Of a DNA stretch of 55,576 nt, positions 39,324 through 47,302 are shown in pieces. The DNA is from Paenarthrobacter nitroguajacolicus (lineage in GTDB: Bacteria; Actinomycetota; Actinomycetes; Actinomycetales; Micrococcaceae). Position 1 is the stretch's first letter, and every line of letters begins with the position of its first letter. The notes below the pieces were generated by a model that had not been told where the DNA came from, made no database searches, and saw nothing but the letters and a program-made list of their open reading frames with translations. The DNA lies in NCBI RefSeq assembly GCF_029952445.1, contig NZ_JAQPPK010000031.1:1-55576 (forward strand). The letters run 5' to 3'. Position numbers and translations under genes: made by a program.

Positions 39324-40775
39324 TTAACCGAGCGTCAGGATGCCGTCCACACGCCGCGGGATGCCCAACGGGTTGGCATCGCGCAAGGCCGGGTGCAGCA
39401 CGCTTTCAGGGGCGTCCTGGTAGGCCACGGGGCGCTGGAAACGGCGGACCGCGGTAGCACCCACTGAGGTGAACAGCGACGTGGTGGCCGGGTAGGGGCC
39501 ACCGTGCTGCTGTGCCCAGTTCACTGCGACTCCTGTGGGCCAACCGTCGAACAAAACGCGCCCGGCCAAGCCGCTCAACTGCTCCACGAGCGTCGAAACA
39601 TCCTCGCCTGGCTGCGCGTGGACGGTACCCGTAAGGCTGCCGGGAACCTTGGCCAAGGCAGCGGAAAGCTCCTCTTGGCTGGAGTACTCGATGAGCAGAG
39701 TGGTCGGTCCGAAGCATTCCTCGAGCAGCTCTTCAGGGCGTTCAAGGACGTTGGCGGCGCTGGTGGAGAAGACCACGGGCGCGGCACCATCGGACAGGCT
39801 GTCCTGCTGCACGGTGCCACTGACGACGGCGACTCCCGGCTGGTCCGCTACGTTCCGCAACCCGTCGGGGTAGGCTTCCGCGATGCGCTCCGTCAGCATT
39901 GCGGCGGTCGGCTTGTCCTTGCTGGCCTCGGCCAGGTGCGCAGCGAAGTCCGTACCTGCCGGAACGAAGACCAGCCCGGGCTTGGTGCAGAACTGTCCAG
40001 CGCCCATGGTGAAGGAACCAGCCAGGCCGGCCGCGAGCTGCTGGCCGCGTTCCGCCAGGGCCTCGGCCGTGATGACAACGGGGTTCAGGCTGCCCAACTC
40101 ACCGTAGAACGGAATGGGCTCGGGCCTGGAAGCAGCGAGGTCGAACAATGCCCGGCCACCTGGGATGGAGCCGGTGAAACCCACGGCTTTGATTGCGGGG
40201 TCCTGGACCAGTGCGGTACCGGCCTCGCGTCCGCTGACCAAGGCGAAGATACCCTCCGGAGCACCGGCCTTGGACAGGGCTTCGAAGACGATCTCCGCGG
40301 TCCGCTCCGACAACCGCAAGTGCCCCGAGTGCGCCTTGACGATCACCGGGCAACCGACGGCCAGTGCGGATGCGGTGTCGCCTCCGGCCACGGAGAAAGC
40401 GAAGGGGAAGTTCGACGCCGAGAACACCGCCACGGGGCCGATCGGACGCAGGATGCGGCGCAGGTCGGGCTTGGGCGGGGTGGCGGCGGGATCAGCGTGG
40501 TCGATGATCGCTTCCAAGTAGGAGCCCTCGGTGATGACCTCGGCGAACAGCCTCAGCTGCCCGCTGGTCCTTGCCACTTCACCCGTCAGCCGGACGGTGC
40601 CAAGGCTCGTCTCGGAATCAGCGATTGCCACAAGTTCGGTGACGTTGGCGTCCAACGCGTCGGCGACGGCGGTCAACCAGGCCGCGCGTTCGGCATCACT
40701 CGCTGCAGCGGTCACCTTCGCCGCCGCAGTTGCTGCCGCGGTGATGGATGTCAGGTCAAGAGTTGCTGTACTCAA
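39324..40775 (-). CDS. Aldehyde dehydrogenase, 2-oxoglutarate semialdehyde (2,5-dioxovalerate) dehydrogenase-like
   Basis: About 483 residues of the ALDH superfamily, KGSADH-like branch. It oxidises 2-oxoglutarate semialdehyde to 2-oxoglutarate with NAD(P)+, the last step of oxidative uronate and sugar-acid degradation. Cofactor-site sequence FSASNFPFAFSVAGGDTASA, then GFTGSIPGG, GELGSLNP and the catalytic Cys in GQFCTKPGL are clear. The preferred start is TTG at 40775, seven bases after AAGGA; an ATG at 40796 would add seven residues but lacks a ribosome site. It is the last gene of the uronate operon and overlaps the enolase gene. Confidence 0.92.
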   Translation of the reverse strand: MSTATLDLTSITAAATAAAKVTAAASDAERAAWLTAVADALDANVTELVAIADSETSLGTVRLTGEVARTSGQLRLFAEVITEGSYLEAIIDHADPAATPPKPDLRRILRPIGPVAVFSASNFPFAFSVAGGDTASALAVGCPVIVKAHSGHLRLSERTAEIVFEALSKAGAPEGIFALVSGREAGTALVQDPAIKAVGFTGSIPGGRALFDLAASRPEPIPFYGELGSLNPVVITAEALAERGQQLAAGLAGSFTMGAGQFCTKPGLVFVPAGTDFAAHLAEASKDKPTAAMLTERIAEAYPDGLRNVADQPGVAVVSGTVQQDSLSDGAAPVVFSTSAANVLERPEELLEECFGPTTLLIEYSSQEELSAALAKVPGSLTGTVHAQPGEDVSTLVEQLSGLAGRVLFDGWPTGVAVNWAQQHGGPYPATTSLFTSVGATAVRRFQRPVAYQDAPESVLHPALRDANPLGIPRRVDGILTLG

Positions 40776-41910
40776 TGCGGTTTCCTTTGCTGTCATGGGC
40801 TGAAGTGTCAGTGGCTTGCTGCGGTGGCAAGGCACCGGCGAACTCGAAGCCGAGGCCCGGAAGGCCCGCTGAAGTGAGCCCGATGGTGCCGGTGCTGTTG
40901 CTGATCCGCACCGGGGAAGGACCGGCCAGGATTCCGAGCTGCCCGAACGAGGCATCTTCGACGTCCTCCACGCTGACCGGCTCAGCCAACGTGAGCGCCA
41001 ACTGCCCCGAGAGTTCCGGAAGCAAGTGCGGCGCCACCCTGATGCTGTGGGTACGAGCCAGTTCAACAATCCTGCGGAACGGCGTGATGCCGCCCACCCG
41101 GACGATGTTGGGCTGGATGATGTCCACGGCCTCGGCCTCGATGAAATCGCGGAACCGGTACACGGTGTGGACATTTTCGCCCAATGCAATGGGCACCGGC
41201 GAGTGCTTGCGTAGGCGCCGGTAAGCCCAGAGGTCATCAGCACGGATAGGTTCCTCCAACCATTCCAGTCCGTACTCCCCCAAAACCTCCAAGGCCCGGA
41301 AGGTGTGGGCCAGGTCCCAGCGCTGGTTGGCATCGATCATGAGCAGCCGGTCAGGACCGATCACCTGACGCACAGCGGCAACCCGCTCTGCGTCTTCGCG
41401 AAGCTCGGGCTTGCCCACTTTGATCTTCACGGCCCTGTGTCCGGCCGCCACCCATCGCTGGGCCTGCTCTACGAGTTGCTCAAGGGTGTAGTGCAGGTTC
41501 ACACCGGAACCGTAGACTTCCACGGAATCCTGGCGTTGACCCAGAAGACCGGTGACCGATGTGCCGGCCCGCCTCGCCGTCAGGTCCCAAAGCGCCAGAT
41601 CGACGCCGGCCATTGCGATGGTGGTCAGACCCCCACCGCCGGCCTCGTGCAGCCGCTTCCAAAGCTGGTCCCAGACTGTCTCCGGATTCGCTTCCAAGCC
41701 GGCAATGAACGGCGCGATGTCGTGATCCAGAAGGGCCTTGACTGCTTGGGGACCGATGGTCGGGGTCCACGAGAAACCGTGACCCGTGCCGCCGTCGTCC
41801 GTAGTCAGTTCGGTGACAATCACATGGTTCTCGGGCGCCTCCACACCCCAGCTGCGCAGCAGCGGGACCGTGATCAGGCGGCTGGTGAGGCCCGTGATGC
41901 GGGCCGTCAT
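40756..41910 (-). CDS. Enolase-superfamily enzyme (mandelate racemase/MLE type); candidate galactarolactone cycloisomerase or sugar-acid dehydratase
   Basis: A 384-residue member of the enolase superfamily. The catalytic KXK pair is AVKIKVGK, metal ligands are Asp in LMIDANQRW, Glu in LEWLEEP and Glu in ALGEN, and the barrel end has VRVAPHLLPE with a His. This is the MLE/MR pattern. Sitting between a dehydrogenase of the uronate dehydrogenase type and KdgD, it would fit the Agrobacterium galactarolactone cycloisomerase step, about the same length. A galactarate or glucarate dehydratase role is equally allowed by the residues seen. The ATG overlaps the kdgD stop (ATGA). Confidence 0.88.
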   Translation of the reverse strand: MTARITGLTSRLITVPLLRSWGVEAPENHVIVTELTTDDGGTGHGFSWTPTIGPQAVKALLDHDIAPFIAGLEANPETVWDQLWKRLHEAGGGGLTTIAMAGVDLALWDLTARRAGTSVTGLLGQRQDSVEVYGSGVNLHYTLEQLVEQAQRWVAAGHRAVKIKVGKPELREDAERVAAVRQVIGPDRLLMIDANQRWDLAHTFRALEVLGEYGLEWLEEPIRADDLWAYRRLRKHSPVPIALGENVHTVYRFRDFIEAEAVDIIQPNIVRVGGITPFRRIVELARTHSIRVAPHLLPELSGQLALTLAEPVSVEDVEDASFGQLGILAGPSPVRISNSTGTIGLTSAGLPGLGFEFAGALPPQQATDTSAHDSKGNRIEYSNS

Positions 41911-42815
41911 CAGCTGCCTGCCAGCTCGTGGCCCTTGGCCAGGATGGCTTTGAGTTCCAGCAACTGCTCCTCTGTGGGATCAACCAGCGGGGGACGGACC
42001 GGGCCTACCGGAAGGCCTGCGAGACGCAGACCGGCCTTGATGAGCGAGACGCCGAAGCCCGGCGTCTGGTCACGGAGGCGGACAAGCGGAGCGTAGAAGC
42101 CCTCCAGCAGCGCGTGGCGGCGTTCTTCGTCACCGGCGACGTAGGCGTCGTAGTAGGCCTTGGCGATCTCCGGTGCCATGGCGAAAGCTGCCGAGGAGTA
42201 CAACGGGATGCCCAGGCCACGGTAGGCGCCCTGGGTCAGTTCCGCAGTGAGGAGGCCGTTGAACAGAGCGAAGTCGGTGCGGCCGCTCGCATTGATGGCC
42301 GAAACGATTTCCTGGGCCAGGCCGACGTCGCCGATTCCGTCCTTGAAGCCGACCACCTTGGGATTCGCGGTGAGCCGGGTGATGGCTTCGGCGGTGAACT
42401 TGGCAGTGCCGCGGTGGTACACGATCACGGGCAGGCTGCTGGCCGCCGCGATGGCTTCAACATAGGCCACCACACCGTCCGTGGGACCGGTCACGAGGTA
42501 CGGAGGGAGCACCAGGAGGGCATCCGCCCCGGCTTCCTCGGCAACCTTTGCAGCGGCCAGGGCGTGGCCCAAAGGACCGCCGGCACCCGAAACCACCGGA
42601 ACGGCCCCTGCAACAGCCTCGACGGCGGCGGTCACCACAGTTCGGATCTCATCGAGGGAGAGCGCGTGGAATTCACCGGTGCCACACGCCGGGAAAACGC
42701 CGCCGGGACCGAACGGAAGCCGTGAGGTGATGTGCTCCTTCAGCAGGGCAACGTCCACGCTGCCGTCCTCAGCGAAGGGTGTGACGGGAAAGAACAGTAC
42801 GCCGTCGAAATTCAT
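41910..42815 (-). CDS. kdgD: 5-dehydro-4-deoxyglucarate dehydratase (DHDPS family)
   Basis: A 301-residue class I aldolase-fold enzyme. The Schiff-base Lys is in VVGFKDGIGD, the catalytic Tyr in VIVYHRGTAKF, and the substrate loop PACGTGEFHALSLDE has the FHALS form of KdgD, not the GTTGE form of DapA. KdgD removes water and CO2 from 5-dehydro-4-deoxyglucarate to give 2-oxoglutarate semialdehyde, the substrate of the ALDH two genes downstream. A strong AAGGAGG precedes the ATG. It overlaps the SDR gene by four bases. Confidence 0.93.
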   Translation of the reverse strand: MNFDGVLFFPVTPFAEDGSVDVALLKEHITSRLPFGPGGVFPACGTGEFHALSLDEIRTVVTAAVEAVAGAVPVVSGAGGPLGHALAAAKVAEEAGADALLVLPPYLVTGPTDGVVAYVEAIAAASSLPVIVYHRGTAKFTAEAITRLTANPKVVGFKDGIGDVGLAQEIVSAINASGRTDFALFNGLLTAELTQGAYRGLGIPLYSSAAFAMAPEIAKAYYDAYVAGDEERRHALLEGFYAPLVRLRDQTPGFGVSLIKAGLRLAGLPVGPVRPPLVDPTEEQLLELKAILAKGHELAGS

Positions 42816-43807
42816 GGTGCCTCCTTGGTTGCTCCCGCCGGGACCAGGCCGGCGTGGATCTCGTCATTGAGTGGTGCTCGGTTTGCTGCAGTATCAGGGC
42901 CCGCGTACGGCGGGGTGAGTTCAATTCGCCAGGTGCGCTTCGGTTCCCAGCCCAGGAGCTCACGGGCCTTGTCGACGGAAAATGCCGGGCTGGTTCCGGT
43001 CAGACACGCAGTGAGGTTTTCGCTGCCGGGAAGGAAACGTGGAAAGAGTTCGGCCAGTGGTGCTGTGGCCAGGGCATCCTTCGCGCCAACAAAGAACACC
43101 TCGCCGTTGGGAATGGAGTCCATCTTGTCCAGCAGCACATCAAGGAAGTCCGCCACGTCACGGGCGTCCACGTAGTTGAACAGGGCCGGAGCGGACAGGG
43201 CGGGGTCGTCCAGGCGTTCACGGACCGTGTGGCCTTGCTGCGTGAGCGCTCCTTCCCATTCCTCCGGGGAGATCACGAAGCAAGGGCGGAACGCGGCGTA
43301 GCGGATCTTGTTTCCCTGTGCAGCCGCGAACATCTGCACCGTCTGCTCGGCGATCAGCTTGGACAACGCGTAGGCATTCCACGGCTTGGGTGGCGTCTTT
43401 TCGTTCAGCGGAAACGACGGCGGCAGCCACCCTGCCGGCGAGCCGTAGCCCAGTGCGGTGGGGCTGCTTGCCGTGACGATCTTCGGGACGCCGGCATCGG
43501 TGGCTGCGCTGATGACCGCGTAGGCGAGCCGGGTGTTCGTGCTGAAGATGACGTCCTCAGGTGCGCTGAAAGGTACGGCAATAGCAGCGAGGTGGACTAC
43601 GGCGTCGGGCGCTGTTTCGCGGATGAGCCGCTCCGCCTCCCCAGGCGCCAGCAGGTCCGCGCTGTATTGCTCGACGCCGGCTGGCAGTTGCGCTGCCGGA
43701 ATGGCGTCACGGTCAACCGAGATCACCGTGTGGCCGGCTCCGGCGAGTCCGGACACGACGCTGCGGCCGAGCCTGCCCGAACCGCCGGTGACGAAAATCC
43801 TGCTCAT
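42812..43807 (-). CDS. NAD-dependent epimerase/dehydratase (extended SDR); candidate uronate dehydrogenase
   Basis: A 331-residue extended SDR. The nucleotide motif is TGGSGRLGRS, the catalytic Ser region TASSPTALGYG and the YXXXK pair YALSKL. In the operon with KdgD and a 2-oxoglutarate semialdehyde dehydrogenase the missing first step is oxidation of galacturonate or glucuronate to its lactone, the uronate dehydrogenase reaction. At 331 residues it is longer than typical Udh (about 265), so a different sugar epimerase or dehydratase is possible. AAGGAGA precedes the ATG. Confidence 0.85.
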   Translation of the reverse strand: MSRIFVTGGSGRLGRSVVSGLAGAGHTVISVDRDAIPAAQLPAGVEQYSADLLAPGEAERLIRETAPDAVVHLAAIAVPFSAPEDVIFSTNTRLAYAVISAATDAGVPKIVTASSPTALGYGSPAGWLPPSFPLNEKTPPKPWNAYALSKLIAEQTVQMFAAAQGNKIRYAAFRPCFVISPEEWEGALTQQGHTVRERLDDPALSAPALFNYVDARDVADFLDVLLDKMDSIPNGEVFFVGAKDALATAPLAELFPRFLPGSENLTACLTGTSPAFSVDKARELLGWEPKRTWRIELTPPYAGPDTAANRAPLNDEIHAGLVPAGATKEAP

Positions 43808-43834
43808 GCTGTCTCCTTGTCTGGGTTGAACCGG

Positions 43835-45247
43835 TCAGGCCTGGCTGCGGCTGAGGTCGACGCCGAGGCCGAGTTCGCTGATCCGGACGGGAAGGTCAGT
43901 GTCCAGCGACTGGTTCCCGGCGATACCCACCGATACCGAGCGGAGTCCGTCGATGTAGCCGGACGGACGGCCCAGCGGGTCGATGCCGGGGCCGTTGAAG
44001 AGGTCCGAGAGCAGCAGGTTGTCGCCACCGCCATGGCCACCTTCACCGTTGATGATGGGGACCTCATACGCAGCTTCCCAGTGGCGCTGGACCACCAGGC
44101 GTTCGCCGTTCCGGCGCACTGCGTCCTCTTCTTCGATGGGTGTGGCGCTCGGGTCCACCACCGTCTTCTTGTCGGTGCTGGATTCGACGGCGGCGCGCTC
44201 CACCACTTCGAGTTCAGCCCTGCCCTCGGTGCCGTTGACAGTCACCCGGTAGCCTTCCCACGGGCTGTGGGCGTTCAGCGAGTAGCTCAGGGTGGGTCCG
44301 CCCTGGTAGTCCACCACGAGGGCGAGGTTGTCCTCGATGGTGATGCCCTCCGTGAAGACGTCCTGGTCGCGGAGGTAGCCGTCGAACTTTTCGTTGTCGT
44401 AGTACAGGGCTTTCAGGCGCTCATCCTCGCGCATGTCCAGACGGAAGGGATCGTGCTCCAGGCCGTCCACGGTGCCGCGTTCCGGACGGGCCCCCAAGCC
44501 ACGCTCCGCAGCATTCTTCTCACCGTAGAAGCGCAGGCCACCGGAAGCGAAGACCCGTTCCGGAACGTCATTGATCCACCAGTTGACGAGGTCGAAGTGG
44601 TGCGAAGCCTTGTGGATGAGCAGGCCACCGGAGTTCTTCTTGTCCCGGTGCCAGCGGCGGAAATAGTCGGCGCCATGCACCGTGTCCAGCACCCAGCTGA
44701 AGTCGATGGACGTGACCTTTCCGATCACGCCGTTCTGGATGACTTCCTTCAGAGCGCTGTTGCGCGGTGAGTAGCGGTAGTTGAACGTGACCACAACGTT
44801 GCGTCCGGTCCTGGCCACGGCCTCGGTGATGCGGCGGCAACCCTCGACGTCAATGGTCAACGGCTTTTCAACCACGACGTCGGCACCCGCCTCGAGCGCC
44901 TCCACGATGTAGTCCGCGTGGGTGTAGTCGGGCGTCGTGACGATGACGCGCTCGATGTCGTTGGACTGGATGAAGCTGGTGAGCGAGCCCGGTTCGAAGG
45001 AAGCCACTGGCTCCGTTCCGCCGAGTTCCTTGATGAGCTCCTGGTAGAAATCCACGCGACCCTGGTTGACGTCTGACAAGGCGATGAGCTGGGCTACATC
45101 GGCGTGCTGTCCGTAGATTGCCCGGATGTACATTTCCGAGCGGCCACCGGTTCCGATCAGGGCAATGCGGGTCCGCTGGCGGCCGTCTGTCCGGGTTGCC
45201 GCTTCTGCTGGTGGGGTCCGGGTCTCGGCTGAGTCGACGTTGACCAT
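43835..45247 (-). CDS. Gfo/Idh/MocA family oxidoreductase
   Basis: A 470-residue NAD(P)-dependent sugar oxidoreductase, longer than the usual 350 because of an extended C-terminal half. The Rossmann motif is IALIGTGGRSEMY, the cofactor Lys is in VVVEKPLTID, and a segment DKKNSGGLLIHKASHHFDLV carries the candidate catalytic Lys and His. It has no PmoA-like domain, unlike the two fusion genes. It leads the uronate operon, with the SDR 27 bases downstream, and is divergent from lacI across operator F. The substrate is unknown. Confidence 0.92.
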   Translation of the reverse strand: MVNVDSAETRTPPAEAATRTDGRQRTRIALIGTGGRSEMYIRAIYGQHADVAQLIALSDVNQGRVDFYQELIKELGGTEPVASFEPGSLTSFIQSNDIERVIVTTPDYTHADYIVEALEAGADVVVEKPLTIDVEGCRRITEAVARTGRNVVVTFNYRYSPRNSALKEVIQNGVIGKVTSIDFSWVLDTVHGADYFRRWHRDKKNSGGLLIHKASHHFDLVNWWINDVPERVFASGGLRFYGEKNAAERGLGARPERGTVDGLEHDPFRLDMREDERLKALYYDNEKFDGYLRDQDVFTEGITIEDNLALVVDYQGGPTLSYSLNAHSPWEGYRVTVNGTEGRAELEVVERAAVESSTDKKTVVDPSATPIEEEDAVRRNGERLVVQRHWEAAYEVPIINGEGGHGGGDNLLLSDLFNGPGIDPLGRPSGYIDGLRSVSVGIAGNQSLDTDLPVRISELGLGVDLSRSQA

Positions 45248-45314
45248 GTGAATGCCCCTTTCAAAAGGCAGGAGTGAACCGCTTGACGGCCCGGGTGTGT
45301 GTGGAAGAATAAGC

Positions 45315-45330
45315 GAGAAAGCGTTTTCTC
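45315..45330. promoter_or_regulatory. LacI-type operator F (lacI/uronate operon)
   Basis: GAGAAAGCGTTTTCTC, symmetric at 7 of 8 positions, the best copy in the window. It lies between the divergent uronate operon and the lacI gene, the usual place for an autoregulating repressor's own site. Confidence 0.8.
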
Positions 45331-45426
45331 AGAGGGTTATAAGCTTTCTATCAAGACTCTGGTGGTCACGTCAACCGCTGCTCCAACGACGGAGCACCCG
45401 GAAGGCGACAAAAGGGAAGGGGCCAC

Positions 45427-46455
45427 ATGGCACGCAGGAACACCAACAGGCGCGTTGGGATTGCCGACGTCGCGGAGAAGGCAGGCGTTTCACACGCCAC
45501 GGTCTCACGCGTCATGAACGGTAACGCCGCAGTAGATCCCGGCATCGCCGCGCGGGTACGCGCCGCCGCGGCCGAACTCAAATACCAGCCAAATCCAGTC
45601 GGCCGGAGCCTGGCGCTTGGAAAGACCGACACCATCGGCATTGTGGTCCCGGATCTGGCCAACCCGACGTTCCAGGCCATCCTGCGCGGACTCAGCATCG
45701 CAGCGGCCCAGGACGGGTACCGCGTCCTCATCGCGGATTCCTCTGAAGTCACCAGTGAGGAAGCGATCCTGGCCGGGGAGGCCCGGCGCCGTTGCGATGG
45801 CGTGGTCCTTTGCGCGCCCCGCATGGGGGACGCGGAACTCGAGGAGCTGGCCCCCACCCTGCATCCGCTGGTGCTCATCAACCGCACCACCATCGCCACC
45901 AACACGCCGAGCCTCAGCGTGGACTACGGCCAGGGCATCCAGGAGTTGGCACAGCACCTCGTGTCCCTGGGCCACCGCAGACTGGTCTTCCTCTCAGGAC
46001 CCGAGCACAGCGCCTCAAACCGGCAACGCCTGGTGGGCTTGGACCAGTTCAGGAAGGAGCACCCGGAGATCGAGCTGCAGATGCTCCCGGGCGGCTCCAA
46101 CTTCGATTCGGGCCACGAATGCACCGATGCCATCATCGCCAGTGGCGGCACGGGTATCCTCGCCTTCAACGACCTCGTGGCCATGGGGCTCCTCAGCGGC
46201 CTGCATGAACGCGGCATCCGCGTCCCGGAGGACATCTCCGTGACGGGCTTCGACGACATTCCGTTCGCCAAGTACACCACCCCGCCGCTGACTACGGCGG
46301 CGGTGCCCATCAATGAGCTCGGAAGCCTGGCCTGGCGGAGGATGCGCGAGCAGATCCAACAGACCGGCGATGCCCCCGCCCAAGCCCAGGACGAGTTCTC
46401 TCCGCGCATGGAAATCCGCAAAAGCACTGCAGCACCCGCCCTCAAACCCGCGTAG
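45427..46455 (+). CDS. LacI-family transcriptional regulator
   Basis: A 342-residue LacI/GalR repressor. The helix-turn-helix is VGIADVAEKAGVSHATVSRV with hinge SLALGKTDTIGIVVPDLANP, then a periplasmic-binding-like effector domain ending IPFAKYTTPPLTTAAVPINE. It most likely binds the GAAAGCG-TTTTC sites found in five intergenic regions here, and an inducer such as a galacturonate or galactose derivative would release it. The start is the ATG at 45427 with AAGGG upstream. A bidirectional terminator follows. Confidence 0.95.
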   Translation: MARRNTNRRVGIADVAEKAGVSHATVSRVMNGNAAVDPGIAARVRAAAAELKYQPNPVGRSLALGKTDTIGIVVPDLANPTFQAILRGLSIAAAQDGYRVLIADSSEVTSEEAILAGEARRRCDGVVLCAPRMGDAELEELAPTLHPLVLINRTTIATNTPSLSVDYGQGIQELAQHLVSLGHRRLVFLSGPEHSASNRQRLVGLDQFRKEHPEIELQMLPGGSNFDSGHECTDAIIASGGTGILAFNDLVAMGLLSGLHERGIRVPEDISVTGFDDIPFAKYTTPPLTTAAVPINELGSLAWRRMREQIQQTGDAPAQAQDEFSPRMEIRKSTAAPALKPA

Positions 46456-46460
46456 AGGAA

Positions 46461-46523
46461 CAACGCGGGGTCACTTATGGCCCTTTCAGGGGGCTCCAAT
46501 GGGCCCTAAGTGACCCCGCGTTG
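46461..46523. terminator. Bidirectional terminator between lacI and the GntR gene
   Basis: Arms 46461-46483 and 46501-46523 match at 22 of 23 positions (CAACGCGGGGTCACTTA paired with TAAGTGACCCCGCGTTG), with a 17-base loop. CTTTAA follows on the plus strand. The core GGGGTCAC is shared with the inverted repeat at 39190. Confidence 0.8.
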
Positions 46524-46525
46524 CT

Positions 46526-47212
46526 TTAAGTAGCGGGCACTCCTGCCTCTTTGTAGAAGCCCTGGATGTGGGCCGCCACCAGCTCAGCTGCCTTGCCGCC
46601 GTCGTTGTTGTTCACTGCGGTGAGTATGGCCCGGTGTTCCGTCCGGAGCCGGGCGCATGTGGTAGTCCAGTCGGGCAGGTTTCCCGTGAGCTCACCTGCG
46701 TAGTTCTCGATCGCGCCCCGCAGCGAAGCCATCATGGCACTGACCACCGAGTTGCCTGCCGCCTGCGCCAAAGCCACATGGAAACGGGCGTCCAAGGCAA
46801 GGAACGCATCGATATCCTGCGCAGCGTCCATCTGGTCCAGCAGCTCGGCGGCCTCCTCAAGCGCCGGCGCACCCACCTTGGCCCGTTCGGCAGCCCAGGA
46901 TTCCAGCAGGACACGCGTCTCGACGATGTCGGCCACGGGAAGATGACGGGTGGCCACATGCAGCCTGAGGGTTGAACCCAGCGCAGATCCCGGCTCAGCG
47001 ATAACGACAGTCCCGGCATCCTTTCCCGAACCAACGCCGGCGCGGACAACGCCCATGGCCTCGAGAATGCGCACGGCCTCGCGCACGGACGTCCTGGACA
47101 CCTGCAGCTGCTCGGCCATGGACCGCTCGCCGGGCAGCCGGCCGCCCAGGACGAGGTCTCCATCAGACAACTGCTTCTCGATCCATTGCAGGACCAACTC
47201 ATGGGTACGCAT
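46526..47212 (-). CDS. GntR-family regulator (FadR subfamily, LldR-like)
   Basis: A 228-residue regulator. The winged helix is GGRLPGERSMAEQLQVSRTS, then VREAVRILEAMGVV, followed by an FCD effector domain (ALDARFHVALAQAAGNSVV). It is divergent from lldD with three TGTGGTNNNACCACA-type sites between, so it very likely represses the lactate dehydrogenase gene and itself, releasing on lactate. It resembles LldR of Corynebacterium. Confidence 0.92.
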   Translation of the reverse strand: MRTHELVLQWIEKQLSDGDLVLGGRLPGERSMAEQLQVSRTSVREAVRILEAMGVVRAGVGSGKDAGTVVIAEPGSALGSTLRLHVATRHLPVADIVETRVLLESWAAERAKVGAPALEEAAELLDQMDAAQDIDAFLALDARFHVALAQAAGNSVVSAMMASLRGAIENYAGELTGNLPDWTTTCARLRTEHRAILTAVNNNDGGKAAELVAAHIQGFYKEAGVPAT

Positions 47213-47228
47213 ATCGGAATACTAGTTG

Positions 47229-47282
47229 ATGTGGTCCAACCACATGCCTTACAGTGTGGTTAGACCACAGTGGTAAGACCAC
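47229..47282. promoter_or_regulatory. Three GntR-type operators upstream of lldD
   Basis: Sites: ATGTGGTCCAACCACAT (47229-47245), TGTGGTTAGACCACA (47255-47269) and GTGGTAAGACCAC (47270-47282). All are dyads of TGGT-N3-ACCA. They cover a possible promoter TTGATG (47226-47231)/TTACAG (47249-47254). Confidence 0.85.
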
Positions 47283-47302
47283 AGAATTCAAGGGAGAACC
47301 GT

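Noticed and set aside
42854..44770. 638-codon open frame on the plus strand opposite the SDR and Gfo/Idh genes
   Set aside because: Shadow frame typical of high-GC coding DNA; no family motif, while the minus strand encodes clear enzymes.
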